DNA from: Chryseobacterium vaccae | Lineage (GTDB): Bacteria; Bacteroidota; Bacteroidia; Flavobacteriales; Weeksellaceae | NCBI RefSeq assembly: GCF_009602705.1 | Contig: NZ_VSWH01000001.1 | Location: 248,001-312,000, forward strand | Direction of reading: 5' to 3' | DNA: 64,000 nt | In this document: positions 1-9,298 of the stretch, one piece after another | Layout of the letters: each line of letters begins with the position of its first letter | How positions within the stretch are numbered: the first letter of the stretch is position 1 | The notes under the pieces: model-generated | The model's input: only the letters and a program-made list of their open reading frames with translations | The model's database searches: none | Told to the model about the DNA's origin: nothing | Position numbers and translations under genes: made by a program

Positions 1-1679
1 TTATATTTTTGAAAACTAAACAGGCCAGATGAAGCCGTCATGTCTTTCTGAAGATAGATATTTCCGTAAATATAGGAATTGGTTACACCGTAAACAGGAT
101 TTCCGGGAGCATTGTTCCAGGTCATATTCCGGAAATAGGCTGTGCTTCCTACAGGATTGGTAACGCTGTTATTTCCTGCTGTGAACCCTGAATTGGCATC
201 AAAAACAACATCATCATACATGGTAGGAACACAGTTGGCAGAGACACCGCCGGATGAAAAAGACCATTTGGACGGATCATCCCATGCGCCTGCACCAATT
301 CTGTAATACGTTTTTCCTGTCAGGCCGGTATATGATATATTTCCCGTGTTTCCGCTGCCATCTATAGCTGCTGTTACTGCTGCACCGCCGGATAATAGAG
401 TGTTGGAGAAGGTATAACCTAAGAAATTAGCTCCGGAACCATTGTTAATACTGGCTGGGATGATAAGATTTACAAAATAGGAGCTGTTCATTCCCCCGAA
501 AACAGGCAGAGCCGAATTTTTACAGGACAGATTAGCGGTCAGAGTCTGGGTAACAGTAAAAAAGCCTGAATTAGGTATGGAGTTAAACAGACAGTCACCA
601 CCATTCAGGATGAGATTGTTGACGGTATACTTGGCCATAAAGCCAAAATAAAATCTGTTGAGACCATTTCCCAGAGAACAGGTATTGATTTCATTCTCTG
701 CCGCATAAAAATTGGCGGTTCCGCTGTCCGTAGTCAATGTATTGACTTTAATTTTAGCAACATTATAGGACATATTGGATGTTCCGATATTGTAATTTCC
801 ACTTCCCGATAAGCTCAGCGTGTTGATGTCGTACTGACCGGTTCCGGTGGTGGTAAGAAGCTGGCCTCCTGATGTTCCGGTAATATTATCTGCCTTCAGG
901 TAAGTTCCTACAGAAATCTGGTTTCGTATAATAATCTTTTTAATATCCTGAGTAGAAGGAACAGATAACTGCCCTGAAACAGTTGCCTGTGTAAGATTGG
1001 CATTAGGCGTGTAAGTTGAAGTTCCGCTTACGGAAGTAAGCTGTATTGTTCCGAAATCTGAAACCGCGGTAGAATTATAATTAATATCACCGGTCACCCT
1101 GATGTTTTTATTATTGGGATCAAAGACGCTGCTTCCTCCTATAGTAAAGGAAAAATAGCCATTGGTATAGAAATCATTGATCAGCTTAAAACTTCCTGTC
1201 CCTAAAAAATTAATGGATGACTGATAACTCGAAGAAAGATAAGTAGAATCTATGAGGTTTCCGGGAATGTCAATAATATTAGGAGTAGGATTCACACTGT
1301 CAGAATAAAGATTCATGGTCATATTATAATAACTGCCCACATTTCCTCTCCATTTAAGATTTCCGTAAATATTGAACGTCGTTCCCTGGTTGAAGTTAAT
1401 CTTTCCGGTAAAAGAATCGTCTATAATGAAATCTTTCGCAATGATGGAAGGAGAGACACTAATGGTTCCTCCTGAAGCCGTAAAGCCACTCCCTGAAGTA
1501 AAGTACACATTGTCATACCGGGATGGAATGATGGTAGCCTGCTGTCCGGATGAAGAGCCGATACGCCAGTGATTAAGATCGCTCCAGCTGCCGGCACCGC
1601 CTACCCAATAGTAGTTGTTCTGCGCGAAAATACTGCTGCTTATAAGGAAGAGCAGCATGAAATATAGTTTAATTTTCAT
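1..1679 (-). CDS. secreted repeat-containing surface protein (3' end outside window)
   Basis: Read on the minus strand from ATG at 1679, the frame stays open to the window edge, giving at least 559 residues with no stop. The N-terminus is a signal peptide ending near FAQN. Two related modules are visible: one beginning YYWVGGAGSWSDLNHW just after the signal peptide and one beginning YYRIGAGAWDDPSKW near the window edge, each followed by a P..YD.V.F stretch. Such W-rich modules in Ser/Thr/Asn/Gly-rich proteins are typical of exported Bacteroidota surface proteins. Whether a T9SS sorting domain follows cannot be seen. Function unknown; adhesin-like is inference. The next gene on the same strand starts 918 bp upstream (2597) and ends at 1752, so the two may be co-transcribed. 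Confidence 0.8.
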   Translation of the reverse strand, partial: MKIKLYFMLLFLISSSIFAQNNYYWVGGAGSWSDLNHWRIGSSSGQQATIIPSRYDNVYFTSGSGFTASGGTISVSPSIIAKDFIIDDSFTGKINFNQGTTFNIYGNLKWRGNVGSYYNMTMNLYSDSVNPTPNIIDIPGNLIDSTYLSSSYQSSINFLGTGSFKLINDFYTNGYFSFTIGGSSVFDPNNKNIRVTGDINYNSTAVSDFGTIQLTSVSGTSTYTPNANLTQATVSGQLSVPSTQDIKKIIIRNQISVGTYLKADNITGTSGGQLLTTTGTGQYDINTLSLSGSGNYNIGTSNMSYNVAKIKVNTLTTDSGTANFYAAENEINTCSLGNGLNRFYFGFMAKYTVNNLILNGGDCLFNSIPNSGFFTVTQTLTANLSCKNSALPVFGGMNSSYFVNLIIPASINNGSGANFLGYTFSNTLLSGGAAVTAAIDGSGNTGNISYTGLTGKTYYRIGAGAWDDPSKWSFSSGGVSANCVPTMYDDVVFDANSGFTAGNNSVTNPVGSTAYFRNMTWNNAPGNPVYGVTNSYIYGNIYLQKDMTASSGLFSFQKY

Positions 1680-1751
1680 TGTTTTGGAATTACAGATTAA
1701 TAATGCCCTGAAATCAGAGGATTTCAGGTGGATATAAACTCGTGATTCAGA

Positions 1752-2597
1752 TTATTTTGCCTTTTTCAGGACCTGAATTTCTCTCTGTAATTCATCGATT
1801 TTTTTATCCTGCTCCTGAACGGTCTGCAGCAGAAGCGGGATAAGTTCATTGTAATTGACTGATTTATACCCTTCATTGTCGGTATTTACAATATTCGGAA
1901 GGACTTTTTCTACTTCCTGGGCTATTAAACCGTACTGAAGCTGTGCATTTCCACCTTTCTTTTTTCCTTTTTCATTCCAGAAATAAGAAACAGGTCTCAG
2001 CTTTGACAGGAGTTCATTAGAAGACTGTATAGGAGTTATATTCTGCTTCAGCCGTTCATCAGAGTTGTAATCTATAGCACTGGCTTTAACCGTTCCGGCT
2101 ACGTCTAGTTTGGCTGATGCAGAAGGTGCAGTACCTATCCCTACACTTCCGGTTCCGGAAAATACAAGGTTTTTACCATTAAGATCTACATTTCTGGCTG
2201 CTAAAGGCGTTGTAATGCTGCCGTCTGCCATATATATATTTGAGCTTACACTTTCCCAGGTGGTTCCGCTCCAGTAATAATAGCCGGATTGGGTGATTTT
2301 AGCCACTTTTGCAGTAGGAGAAGCCGGAGCAGAGGTAGCATAGATCATCAGGGATTCCGTTCCGGGTTGTATATTATTGGTCATTGTCTGAATCTGGTCA
2401 CCTGTGAGACGGGGAATCATTAATCCTTCTGTTTGTGAAGCACCGTTGGTTTTTGCCCGGATATCAAGGGTAGATTTAGGATCGGGTGTATTAATCCCGA
2501 CTTGGGAGAAAAGAAATGAGCCGGAAATAATGCTTCCGATAAGGCAAAGCTTAGACATTGCAGTGCTGTGAGCCTGCAGGATAGTAGAGTTTTTCAT
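1752..2597 (-). CDS. tail fibre domain protein with S74 chaperone-like C-terminus
   Basis: 281 residues. A signal-like N-terminus ends around FLFSQVGINT, followed by the GINTPDPKSTLDI opening common in exported Bacteroidota proteins. A Gly-rich middle is followed at about residues 180-275 by SDERLKQNITPI...LLSKLRPVSYFW...YGLIAQEVE..LP and a terminal coiled coil. This is the hallmark of the intramolecular chaperone of endosialidase (peptidase S74), which in phage fibres trimerises the protein and then cleaves itself off. Here it probably assists assembly of a surface fibre. It lies 72 bp upstream of the partial surface protein on the same strand. Family assignment is firm; role is inference. 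Confidence 0.85.
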   Translation of the reverse strand: MKNSTILQAHSTAMSKLCLIGSIISGSFLFSQVGINTPDPKSTLDIRAKTNGASQTEGLMIPRLTGDQIQTMTNNIQPGTESLMIYATSAPASPTAKVAKITQSGYYYWSGTTWESVSSNIYMADGSITTPLAARNVDLNGKNLVFSGTGSVGIGTAPSASAKLDVAGTVKASAIDYNSDERLKQNITPIQSSNELLSKLRPVSYFWNEKGKKKGGNAQLQYGLIAQEVEKVLPNIVNTDNEGYKSVNYNELIPLLLQTVQEQDKKIDELQREIQVLKKAK

Positions 2598-2640
2598 AGT
2601 TTTTAAATGCTTTTTATTGTAGTCGTATATTCAGAATTCC

Positions 2641-3177
2641 TTAGTGTAGTTTTTTTAATAGATCCCGGAGTATTATTTTTGATTTTTCAATGAGTTCATT
2701 TGACCTGTAAAGCTGGCTGGTAAGAATAGAACTTTCAAACAGAAGGTAAATGTGAGCTGCAAGAAGTTCATCCTTAATCTCGCTGCTAAAAGAAATTCTC
2801 AATCTGTTTTTGTGATCCCGGATGACATCATGAATTGCGGTTTTCTCAGCAGAAACTTCGGATAGCAGATTCAGAAAGCTGCAGCCTCTGAAATTTTCCT
2901 TTTTATTCATATACATCAAAAAATCGAAGGACATCATTAGTTTATCCTTAAGATCAACAGCTCCTGAGGTAAAACTGACCAGCTCAGATACCCAGTAATC
3001 ATATCTCCTTTTCAGGAATTCAATGCACAGGTCATCTTTTGACTTAAAATGCTGATAGAAGCTTGCCTTCGAAACACCTGAATCTTCAATAATCTGATTG
3101 ATCCCTGTATTGTTATACCCTTGTTGATGAAATAAAACAGAAGCGGTATTTAAAATTCTTTCGCGAGGTCGGTACAT
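2641..3177 (-). CDS. TetR/AcrR family regulator, LmrA/YxaF-like
   Basis: 178 residues. The N-terminal TetR helix-turn-helix spans about residues 8-52 (RERILNTASVLFHQQGYNNT, then INQIIEDSGVSKASFYQHF and KSKDDL). The C-terminal half is all-helical ligand-binding/dimerisation. The N-terminal sequence resembles the LmrA/YxaF branch, whose Bacillus members recognise AGACCAGTC-type boxes (known for the family). A matching box lies directly upstream of this gene's -7 element, which suggests autorepression (inference). The ligand and other targets are unknown. It is divergent from the M1 aminopeptidase, with 451 bp between them. Confidence 0.9.
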   Translation of the reverse strand: MYRPRERILNTASVLFHQQGYNNTGINQIIEDSGVSKASFYQHFKSKDDLCIEFLKRRYDYWVSELVSFTSGAVDLKDKLMMSFDFLMYMNKKENFRGCSFLNLLSEVSAEKTAIHDVIRDHKNRLRISFSSEIKDELLAAHIYLLFESSILTSQLYRSNELIEKSKIILRDLLKKLH

Positions 3178-3193
3178 TTGTGAATTATTTCCA

Positions 3194-3201
3194 CAAATAT
3201 A
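3194..3201 (-). promoter_or_regulatory. -7 promoter element of the TetR gene
   Basis: On the minus strand this reads TATATTTG, an exact match to the Bacteroidota -7 consensus TAnnTTTG, 16 bp before the TetR start codon. No good -33 TTG is visible at the normal spacing; that position is occupied by the operator-like sequence. Confidence 0.55.
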
Positions 3202-3211
3202 AATAAAAGAT

Positions 3212-3230
3212 GGACTGACTGGTCTGTATT
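3212..3230. promoter_or_regulatory. candidate TetR (LmrA/YxaF-type) operator
   Basis: The minus strand carries ACAGACCAGTCAGTCC, containing the AGACCAGTC core known for LmrA/YxaF boxes. It sits where the -33 element of the TetR promoter would be, so a bound repressor would block the promoter. Assignment rests on the match plus the adjacent regulator of the same family. Confidence 0.5.
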
Positions 3231-3616
3231 GTTAATAAAATCTTAAAAATAATTTAATATTTTTATGAAAAAATACCTCATATATTCCTTTAAAGACTTA
3301 TTTGATGGGAATTTTCAAGACAATTATCATATCTCATTTTTTTTAATCAATTTGCATTTCTATGAAAAACTAGCCCGAAATTGATCCAAAAATGGGCAGA
3401 TTTCTTAAAATTTTATCCCTTTTACAGGTGTAGAGTTCCCCCAATCGTACCAGTAATGAGACTTCTGAAAATATCCAATGCTTAAGAAAGCTTTTGGAAA
3501 AGAGAAGACCTTTTGATGAAAATTACCCTTTTGTGGTAGTAATTTTAACCGCAAAATGTTCAAATTAGTAATTGAGAAATTAATGAACCAGCTATCTATT
3601 CCATCATTCCAATCCT
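3231..3616. other. intergenic region with a TACC-CTTTTGTGGTA motif
   Basis: No gene is seen. At 3524-3538 lies TACCCTTTTGTGGTA, and the roughly 68 bp from there resemble 14462-14530, upstream of a TPR-protein remnant. This may be a shared promoter or regulatory module. Confidence 0.4.
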
Positions 3617-3628
3617 TATCTTTGATTT

Positions 3629-6196
3629 ATGAAAAAAACAGGTTTTTTGGCATTATTTTTTGTCATTTTCAATAGTGGCAGTCAGGCACAGGCACAGTCT
3701 TTATCTAAGATTGAATCAGGTGTGTCATATGAATTGGCCCAATCAAGAAAAAGTACAATAAGTGAGATTAAATATGAGCTTAGTCTGAAAATTCCGGAAA
3801 ATAAAACAGAAAGGATTTCCGGAACAGAAGTTCTGTATTTTAACTATAAAAAGCAGAATGATGCTCCGCTACAGATTGATTTTAAAGAAGATACTTCTTC
3901 TATGCTCTCAGTATCTGTCAATGGACAAACGGTAAGACCTGTTCTGAACAATGAGCATGTCATTATTGATGCCCAATATCTGAAATCAGGATCTAACCGC
4001 ATTGATTTTACTTTTCTTGCCGGAAATGGTGCTCTGAACAGGCGTGATGGCTATCTTTATGCATTATTTGTACCGGATCGGGCACGAACCATGTTTCCGT
4101 GTTTTGATCAGCCCAACCTCAAAGCCAATTATTCTTTAACCCTGACGATTCCTGAGAAATGGAGTGCACTTGCCAATGGAAAACTAAAGAAAGAAACCAT
4201 ACAACAAGGGCAGAAGACTTTGCAGTTTGATCAGTCCGACCTGCTTCCTACCTATCTGTTTTCTTTTGCCGCCGGAGATTTTAAGACAGCTGTACAACCA
4301 ATCGGTCAGCAGGAATCCCATCTTTTATACCGTGAAACAGATTCTTTGAAAATTAAGAGCAGTATGGATTCTATTTTCACCCTATACCGAAACTCTCTGT
4401 CTTATTATGAAAAATGGACAGGCATTAAGCATCCTTTTCAAAAGCATGGAATGGCTGCTATTCCTGATTTCCAGTTTGGGGGAATGGAACATCCGGGTGT
4501 GATCTTACTTCAGAACTCAACATTGTTTTTAGATCAGAATGCTACGCAAAATGAATTAAATAACCGCTCGAATCTTATGGCTCATGAAGTGGCTCATCTC
4601 TGGTTCGGAGATCTGGTTACGATGGACTGGTTCAATGATGTATGGACGAAGGAGGTTTTTGCTAATTTTATGGCAGATAAGAGTACCGGAGCTTCTTCTG
4701 ACAAACAGATTTATGATCTGAAATTTTTAACGACCCACTTTCCGGCAGCCTATTCCGTAGATCGTACTTTGGGAGCCAATCCCATCCGACAGGTTCTGGA
4801 TAATCTGCAGAATGCCGGAATGATGTACGGACCTATCATCTACAATAAAGCGCCCATCATGATGCGCCAATTGGAATTGCTGACTGGAGAAGAAAGCTTT
4901 AAAAAAGGAGTAAGTGAATATCTTAAAAAATATGAGTACAGCAATGCAACATGGCCCGATCTTATTGCCATTTTAGATAAACACACTCCTGAAGACTTAC
5001 AAAGCTGGAATAAAGTATGGGTGAACGACCCGGGACGACCTGTCATTGATTATGATCTGAAAGATAAAAATAATAAAATTCAACGCTTTATTATTTCTCA
5101 GCATCCCGAATATGGTAAGGAACAAAAAACCTGGCCGCAGGAATTTCAGATAAGCTTATTTTATGCGGATAAGGTTGATAAAGTAAACGTAAAGCTATCC
5201 GGAAGACAACAGGAGATTTCAGAATTAAAAGGGAAAACGAAGCCGCTTTTTATCCTGCAAAACTCTTCAGGAATAGGGTATGGGGTATTCAAAACAGATA
5301 AAGCTGTAATGACTAACTTTTCTTTGGTGAAAGACCCTGTCAGCCGTGCCAGTGCTTATATTTCGTTATATGAAAATATGCTGGCCGGTTCGGGAGCTGT
5401 GCCGCTGGATTTATTACATTTTTATGCCGGACAGTTGCAGCAGGAAACTACAGAGCTGAATCTCCGGCTTATTGCAGGCTATATTTCTACCATTTATTGG
5501 GGATTCTTATCTGAAAATATAAGATTAAAAGAATCTGTAAATATAGAAAATACATTATGGAAGGCATTACATGTACAGACCGCAAAAAATAATAAGAAAA
5601 TTCTATTCGATGGTTACCGGAATGTTTTCCAGTCTCAGCAGGCTTATGATGCTCTGTATGCCATCTGGAAATCACAGACCCCGCCAAAAGATGTGTCCCT
5701 TAATGAAGACGATTTTACGAATCTTGCCCTCTCATTATCCCTACGGAACAGTAATAATGGTGTTTTGCTTGATGATCAGCTGACAAGAATTAAGAATCCG
5801 GACCGGGTGAACCGTTTTAAAATTATTATGAAGGCAGCTTCCTCGGATCAGAAAATACGTGATGATTTTTTCAACAGTCTTATGGAAAAACAAAACAGAA
5901 CGAATGAATCTGCTGTTGGGGCAGCCTTAAGCTACTTACATCATCCGTTAAGGCAGAAAACTTCTGTAAATTATCTTCTTAAATCCTTGGAGGTATTGCA
6001 GGAAATACAAAAGACAGGAGACATTTTCTTTCCGGATAACTGGCTTCGTTCAACATTCAGCAATTATCAGAATCCGAAAGCACTTGAAATGGTCAATCAG
6101 TTTCTCTTACACAACCCTAATTATAATGCGATCCTGAAGAATAAAATTTTACAGGCAGCCGATAACCTGAAAAGAGCTCAGACCCTGGTGAAATAA
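3629..6196 (+). CDS. M1 family aminopeptidase (gluzincin)
   Basis: 855 residues, with a signal peptide ending near SQAQAQ, so exported to the periplasm or surface. M1 enzymes remove N-terminal amino acids from peptides using one zinc. The exopeptidase motif GGMEH is at about residues 284-288; the zinc motif HEVAHLW starts at H319 (H319, E320, H323) and the third ligand is E342 in WTKEVFANFM, giving the HExxH-x18-E pattern. Length fits the family. ATG at 3629 is chosen because it directly yields the signal peptide. A TATCTTTG element ends 4 bp upstream, which is unusually close. A strong terminator follows. Confidence 0.95.
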   Translation: MKKTGFLALFFVIFNSGSQAQAQSLSKIESGVSYELAQSRKSTISEIKYELSLKIPENKTERISGTEVLYFNYKKQNDAPLQIDFKEDTSSMLSVSVNGQTVRPVLNNEHVIIDAQYLKSGSNRIDFTFLAGNGALNRRDGYLYALFVPDRARTMFPCFDQPNLKANYSLTLTIPEKWSALANGKLKKETIQQGQKTLQFDQSDLLPTYLFSFAAGDFKTAVQPIGQQESHLLYRETDSLKIKSSMDSIFTLYRNSLSYYEKWTGIKHPFQKHGMAAIPDFQFGGMEHPGVILLQNSTLFLDQNATQNELNNRSNLMAHEVAHLWFGDLVTMDWFNDVWTKEVFANFMADKSTGASSDKQIYDLKFLTTHFPAAYSVDRTLGANPIRQVLDNLQNAGMMYGPIIYNKAPIMMRQLELLTGEESFKKGVSEYLKKYEYSNATWPDLIAILDKHTPEDLQSWNKVWVNDPGRPVIDYDLKDKNNKIQRFIISQHPEYGKEQKTWPQEFQISLFYADKVDKVNVKLSGRQQEISELKGKTKPLFILQNSSGIGYGVFKTDKAVMTNFSLVKDPVSRASAYISLYENMLAGSGAVPLDLLHFYAGQLQQETTELNLRLIAGYISTIYWGFLSENIRLKESVNIENTLWKALHVQTAKNNKKILFDGYRNVFQSQQAYDALYAIWKSQTPPKDVSLNEDDFTNLALSLSLRNSNNGVLLDDQLTRIKNPDRVNRFKIIMKAASSDQKIRDDFFNSLMEKQNRTNESAVGAALSYLHHPLRQKTSVNYLLKSLEVLQEIQKTGDIFFPDNWLRSTFSNYQNPKALEMVNQFLLHNPNYNAILKNKILQAADNLKRAQTLVK

Positions 6197-6218
6197 ATGA
6201 GATGTACAATAAAGTTCT

Positions 6219-6252
6219 AAACGTTATAGGTTTCCAAAACCTATAACGTTTT
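6219..6252 (+). terminator. rho-independent terminator after the M1 peptidase
   Basis: A perfect 15-bp stem (6219-6233 with 6237-6251, AAACGTTATAGGTTT) closes on a 3-nt loop CCA and is followed by T residues. It is 23 bp past the stop codon. Confidence 0.85.
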
Positions 6253-6603
6253 AATTGCCACGTAATGCAGATCTGCAAGAGATTTTTTCGCTCGCTGATT
6301 GGGCAGATGGCGCAGATTTTTTTACTGACTTGGTGAAAATCTTTGATTTTCAAACTTCTGTGTACTTCTTTGCCCCAAAGTATTTAAACTTAAAAATCAC
6401 TAAACAGTCAAACTACCTTTTGTTCCTTTTGACTTCGTTGAATCTTCAATTTGTGATTTAGAGAAATTATTGCTAATTATGCGGATAAAATGATTCATTT
6501 ATCCTTGTGGTAAACAATAAAACCGTGAAAGCAGATACTTTACTTCAGTTTTCTGCCATTCATCAGGAAAATTATTTATATTTAAGTAGCCATAAAAATT
6601 CAG
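6253..6603. other. intergenic region, repeat-like fragment
   Basis: No gene is seen. Around 6255-6325 there are short GCAGAT / CGCAGAT stretches and a TTGCCACG-type start. They recall interspersed repeats of Chryseobacterium-like genomes, and a related antisense piece lies at 62148-62172. TATATTTA near 6578 is a one-mismatch -7 element for the next gene. Confidence 0.3.
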
Positions 6604-7716
6604 ATGAAAAAATTCATGCTCATTACAGGGATCATTATACTGCTGGTTTTTATTTTCCTTTATAATTTTTGGGGGTTGGATCTGTATCTGATGAATAAAA
6701 TGAACCGATCTCAATTACCTGATGGATATAAGAATTATCAGAATATTGATACGAAAAAGCCTATTGTTTTCGGGCAACATGAAATGAAACTCATGTGGAA
6801 TGACAGTTTTGAGCCGATCCAACATTTTATAAGCTCAAAAGGGGATATGATCATTATGACAAGTGAGATCCCTAAGAACAGAGATCAGGAAGAGGTAGAA
6901 GAAGAAGCCAGAGGAGGCGGGGTTCGTTTCCATCAGGATTTTCATTTTTATAAGCTTGATAAAGAGGGAAAAATCAAGGATCATTACGTCTATAAGCGGA
7001 CTAATAAGAACAGGGGAGAAGAGCTGTTTGGAGACTTTATTGTCAATAAGTATAAAAAATATTACCGAACCTGGGTTACAGACGGAGATACACTGGCTAA
7101 ACCGATTATCATCCAGAATGAAGATCTGAAATGGGATAAGGAGCAGCAGATTAGCCTGTATCATAAGATCTTTGAGGAAACAGACTATTTTGATAATGTC
7201 AGTAAAAGTTATCCTGAGCAGGAAACGACCTATTATATGGATGGAAAATGGTATCAGATGCGAACCAATACCAAGCTTACCGAAAGAATCTATAACCACA
7301 GAAGACCTAATGGATGGAGCAATCTTTTTAGGCATTATTCTTCTAAAGATATGGCTATGGTACCCAACAGCTTTCCGGAAATATCACCGGTTTATTTTCA
7401 GAGAACAGAAGTGGTGGAACTTACCCATAGTGTAGGAGGCGGTTCTGCATCATCTACCGCAAAGAACTGGAAAGGAGAGCTGTACTGCCAGCTACCGGTT
7501 GATAAGGATACTTTAAAATTTAAAATACCGATGTATTTTGAAGAAGGCTTTACCACACAGAAATTCTATGAAAGTCCGGGAGAAAAAATAAGAAAATATA
7601 AAGCTGAACTGGAAAAACAATATTCACCTTATTTCTATTTTGCAGATAAGAATTTTAATTTTCAGCTGTTTACAACAAGTGACCGGAAACTCTACATCAT
7701 AAAACCCGTCAAATAA
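6604..7716 (+). CDS. hypothetical membrane-anchored protein
   Basis: 370 residues, not recognised. One N-terminal hydrophobic segment (about residues 4-24) acts as a signal anchor; the remainder is soluble, rich in charged and aromatic residues, and probably outside the cytoplasm. It is the first gene of a plus-strand run with the membrane protein, ABC ATPase and AAA ATPase downstream (gaps of 36, -14 and 12 bp), so it may be an accessory or substrate of that exporter (inference). Confidence 0.7.
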   Translation: MKKFMLITGIIILLVFIFLYNFWGLDLYLMNKMNRSQLPDGYKNYQNIDTKKPIVFGQHEMKLMWNDSFEPIQHFISSKGDMIIMTSEIPKNRDQEEVEEEARGGGVRFHQDFHFYKLDKEGKIKDHYVYKRTNKNRGEELFGDFIVNKYKKYYRTWVTDGDTLAKPIIIQNEDLKWDKEQQISLYHKIFEETDYFDNVSKSYPEQETTYYMDGKWYQMRTNTKLTERIYNHRRPNGWSNLFRHYSSKDMAMVPNSFPEISPVYFQRTEVVELTHSVGGGSASSTAKNWKGELYCQLPVDKDTLKFKIPMYFEEGFTTQKFYESPGEKIRKYKAELEKQYSPYFYFADKNFNFQLFTTSDRKLYIIKPVK

Positions 7717-7752
7717 AATCAATTCATTCATAAAAGAGAATTTTAGAAACCC

Positions 7753-8664
7753 TTGAAAAAACTAATTAGCCATTTTAAATTCAGATTCAATCAGAGTTTT
7801 AGATTATTGAATCTGAATCCCAGAGCCAGCCTTCCGGCTTTACTTATTTTCGGCCTTTTGATTGTCGTAAAGCTTCCTGAAAATTATTATTATCCTGTTC
7901 TGTTTTTTTTCCTCCTGCTGTTGTTTCATTTGGAAAGAAAAGATATTCCGTTCCTGAAGAAAGTCTTTGTGAAAAGCTGGCCGTGGGTGATCTCCTTAGA
8001 ATCAGCATGTATCTACAGTGTTTTGTTATTGGGAAACATCCATTATAAAATTGAGAAAACAGCTTTAGCAGGCTATATCCTGATTTTTTTACTGACCGTG
8101 ATCCCTCAGAAAACGAAACCCTGGCTGTCCCCGAAATGGAATTTTATTCCCAATGATTTATTTGAATGGAGGAGTTTTCTCCGAAAGAATACCTGGATGT
8201 TTTTGATAGGATATATTGCTGTTGTATTTTCATCCTATCAACCCATATTGCTTATCTTAGCAGGAACATTTGTATTGGATTTCATTTCCCATATTTATGA
8301 ACCGCATGAAAGTAAGGAAATGCTCGGAATGTACTTTAAAAAGTATAGCTTGAGGCAAAAACTCAGAAGGAATTCTCTGTTTTTTAACCTTTTGCTTCTG
8401 CCCGTTTATTGTTCATATCTCATCTTACATCCGGCTGAAAGCGTATACCTTATTTATTATTTTGCTTTTATGAACCTGTATTTCCTGCTGATTATCACAA
8501 GAAAGTACAGACAGTATACCCATAAAGAAAAAAGCAGTTATTATAATATGGCCGTTTTTATTGAATACTCAATCTGCAGTATGACTGTAATCCCGGCTTT
8601 GTTTATCCTGAATACTCATTTAAAAGTTGCCACTCAAAATATCAGAACTTATGTTGGAGATTAA
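7753..8664 (+). CDS. multi-pass membrane protein, probable ABC transporter permease partner
   Basis: 303 residues with several hydrophobic segments (for example about 28-55, 70-85, 95-112, 133-165, 195-215 and 225-245). Not recognised by motif. Its stop overlaps the start of the ABC ATPase by 14 bp, and ATPase and permease genes are normally adjacent, so it is probably the membrane subunit. The start is TTG at 7753, because no in-frame ATG exists before residue 190 and the sequence from TTG (KKLISHFKFRF) is a good membrane-protein N-terminus. Confidence 0.65.
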   Translation: MKKLISHFKFRFNQSFRLLNLNPRASLPALLIFGLLIVVKLPENYYYPVLFFFLLLLFHLERKDIPFLKKVFVKSWPWVISLESACIYSVLLLGNIHYKIEKTALAGYILIFLLTVIPQKTKPWLSPKWNFIPNDLFEWRSFLRKNTWMFLIGYIAVVFSSYQPILLILAGTFVLDFISHIYEPHESKEMLGMYFKKYSLRQKLRRNSLFFNLLLLPVYCSYLILHPAESVYLIYYFAFMNLYFLLIITRKYRQYTHKEKSSYYNMAVFIEYSICSMTVIPALFILNTHLKVATQNIRTYVGD

Positions 8665-9286
8665 AAATGTAAATGTTGAATTTAAAAGCCAGAAGGTATT
8701 AAGTAATCTGAATTTATTGATAGAAGAAGGTTGTATACTGGGACTTCTTGGGAAAAATGGAGCAGGAAAGACCACATTGTTTGAATCCCTGTATCAAAGT
8801 GTAAAATTCTCAGGAAATATCAATTGGAAAAATAAACGTCTGAAGCGCGAAGTGATCTCTTACCTGGAAACGGAAAATTATTTTTATCCCTATATGACAG
8901 GGGAAGAGTATCTGGCTTATTTTATTTCAGAAAAAGAAGTTAATGTTGCGGAAATCACTGAAAAATTCAATCTTCCTCTTAAAAAATATGTACAGTATTA
9001 TTCCAGCGGTATGAAAAAAAAGCTGGCCCTGATTGGAATGCTGATGCTGGATAAACCGATTAATATTCTGGATGAGCCTTTCAACGGGGTTGATTTTGAA
9101 GGGGTACATATTTTATATGATGTGATCAGGCAGCTGAAATCAGAAAATAAAATAGTGATTATAAGTTCCCATATCATTGAAACCCTTTTCCATACCTGTG
9201 ATAAAATAGCGGTTCTGGAGAATGGAAGCATCCATAAGATCTATGAAAAGAAAGATTTCAGTGAGTTGAGCACATTGAAGTTTTAA
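8651..9286 (+). CDS. ABC transporter ATP-binding protein
   Basis: 211 residues from ATG 8651; a longer TTG-initiated reading from 8627 is possible but less likely. Walker A is GKNGAGKTT (residues 34-42), the signature is degenerate (SSGMKKK near 118-124), Walker B is INILDEP (D141, E142), and the H-loop histidine is in ISSHI. It energises transport by the overlapping membrane protein upstream. The substrate is unknown. The short length and single domain fit an exporter of the CcmA/YxlF type. Confidence 0.9.
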   Translation: MLEIKNVNVEFKSQKVLSNLNLLIEEGCILGLLGKNGAGKTTLFESLYQSVKFSGNINWKNKRLKREVISYLETENYFYPYMTGEEYLAYFISEKEVNVAEITEKFNLPLKKYVQYYSSGMKKKLALIGMLMLDKPINILDEPFNGVDFEGVHILYDVIRQLKSENKIVIISSHIIETLFHTCDKIAVLENGSIHKIYEKKDFSELSTLKF

Positions 9287-9298
9287 AACTATCCGAAA

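Noticed and set aside
8627-8650. TTG start giving a longer ABC ATPase
   Set aside because: The ATG at 8651 starts the typical MLEIKNV N-terminus; the extension lies inside the preceding gene.
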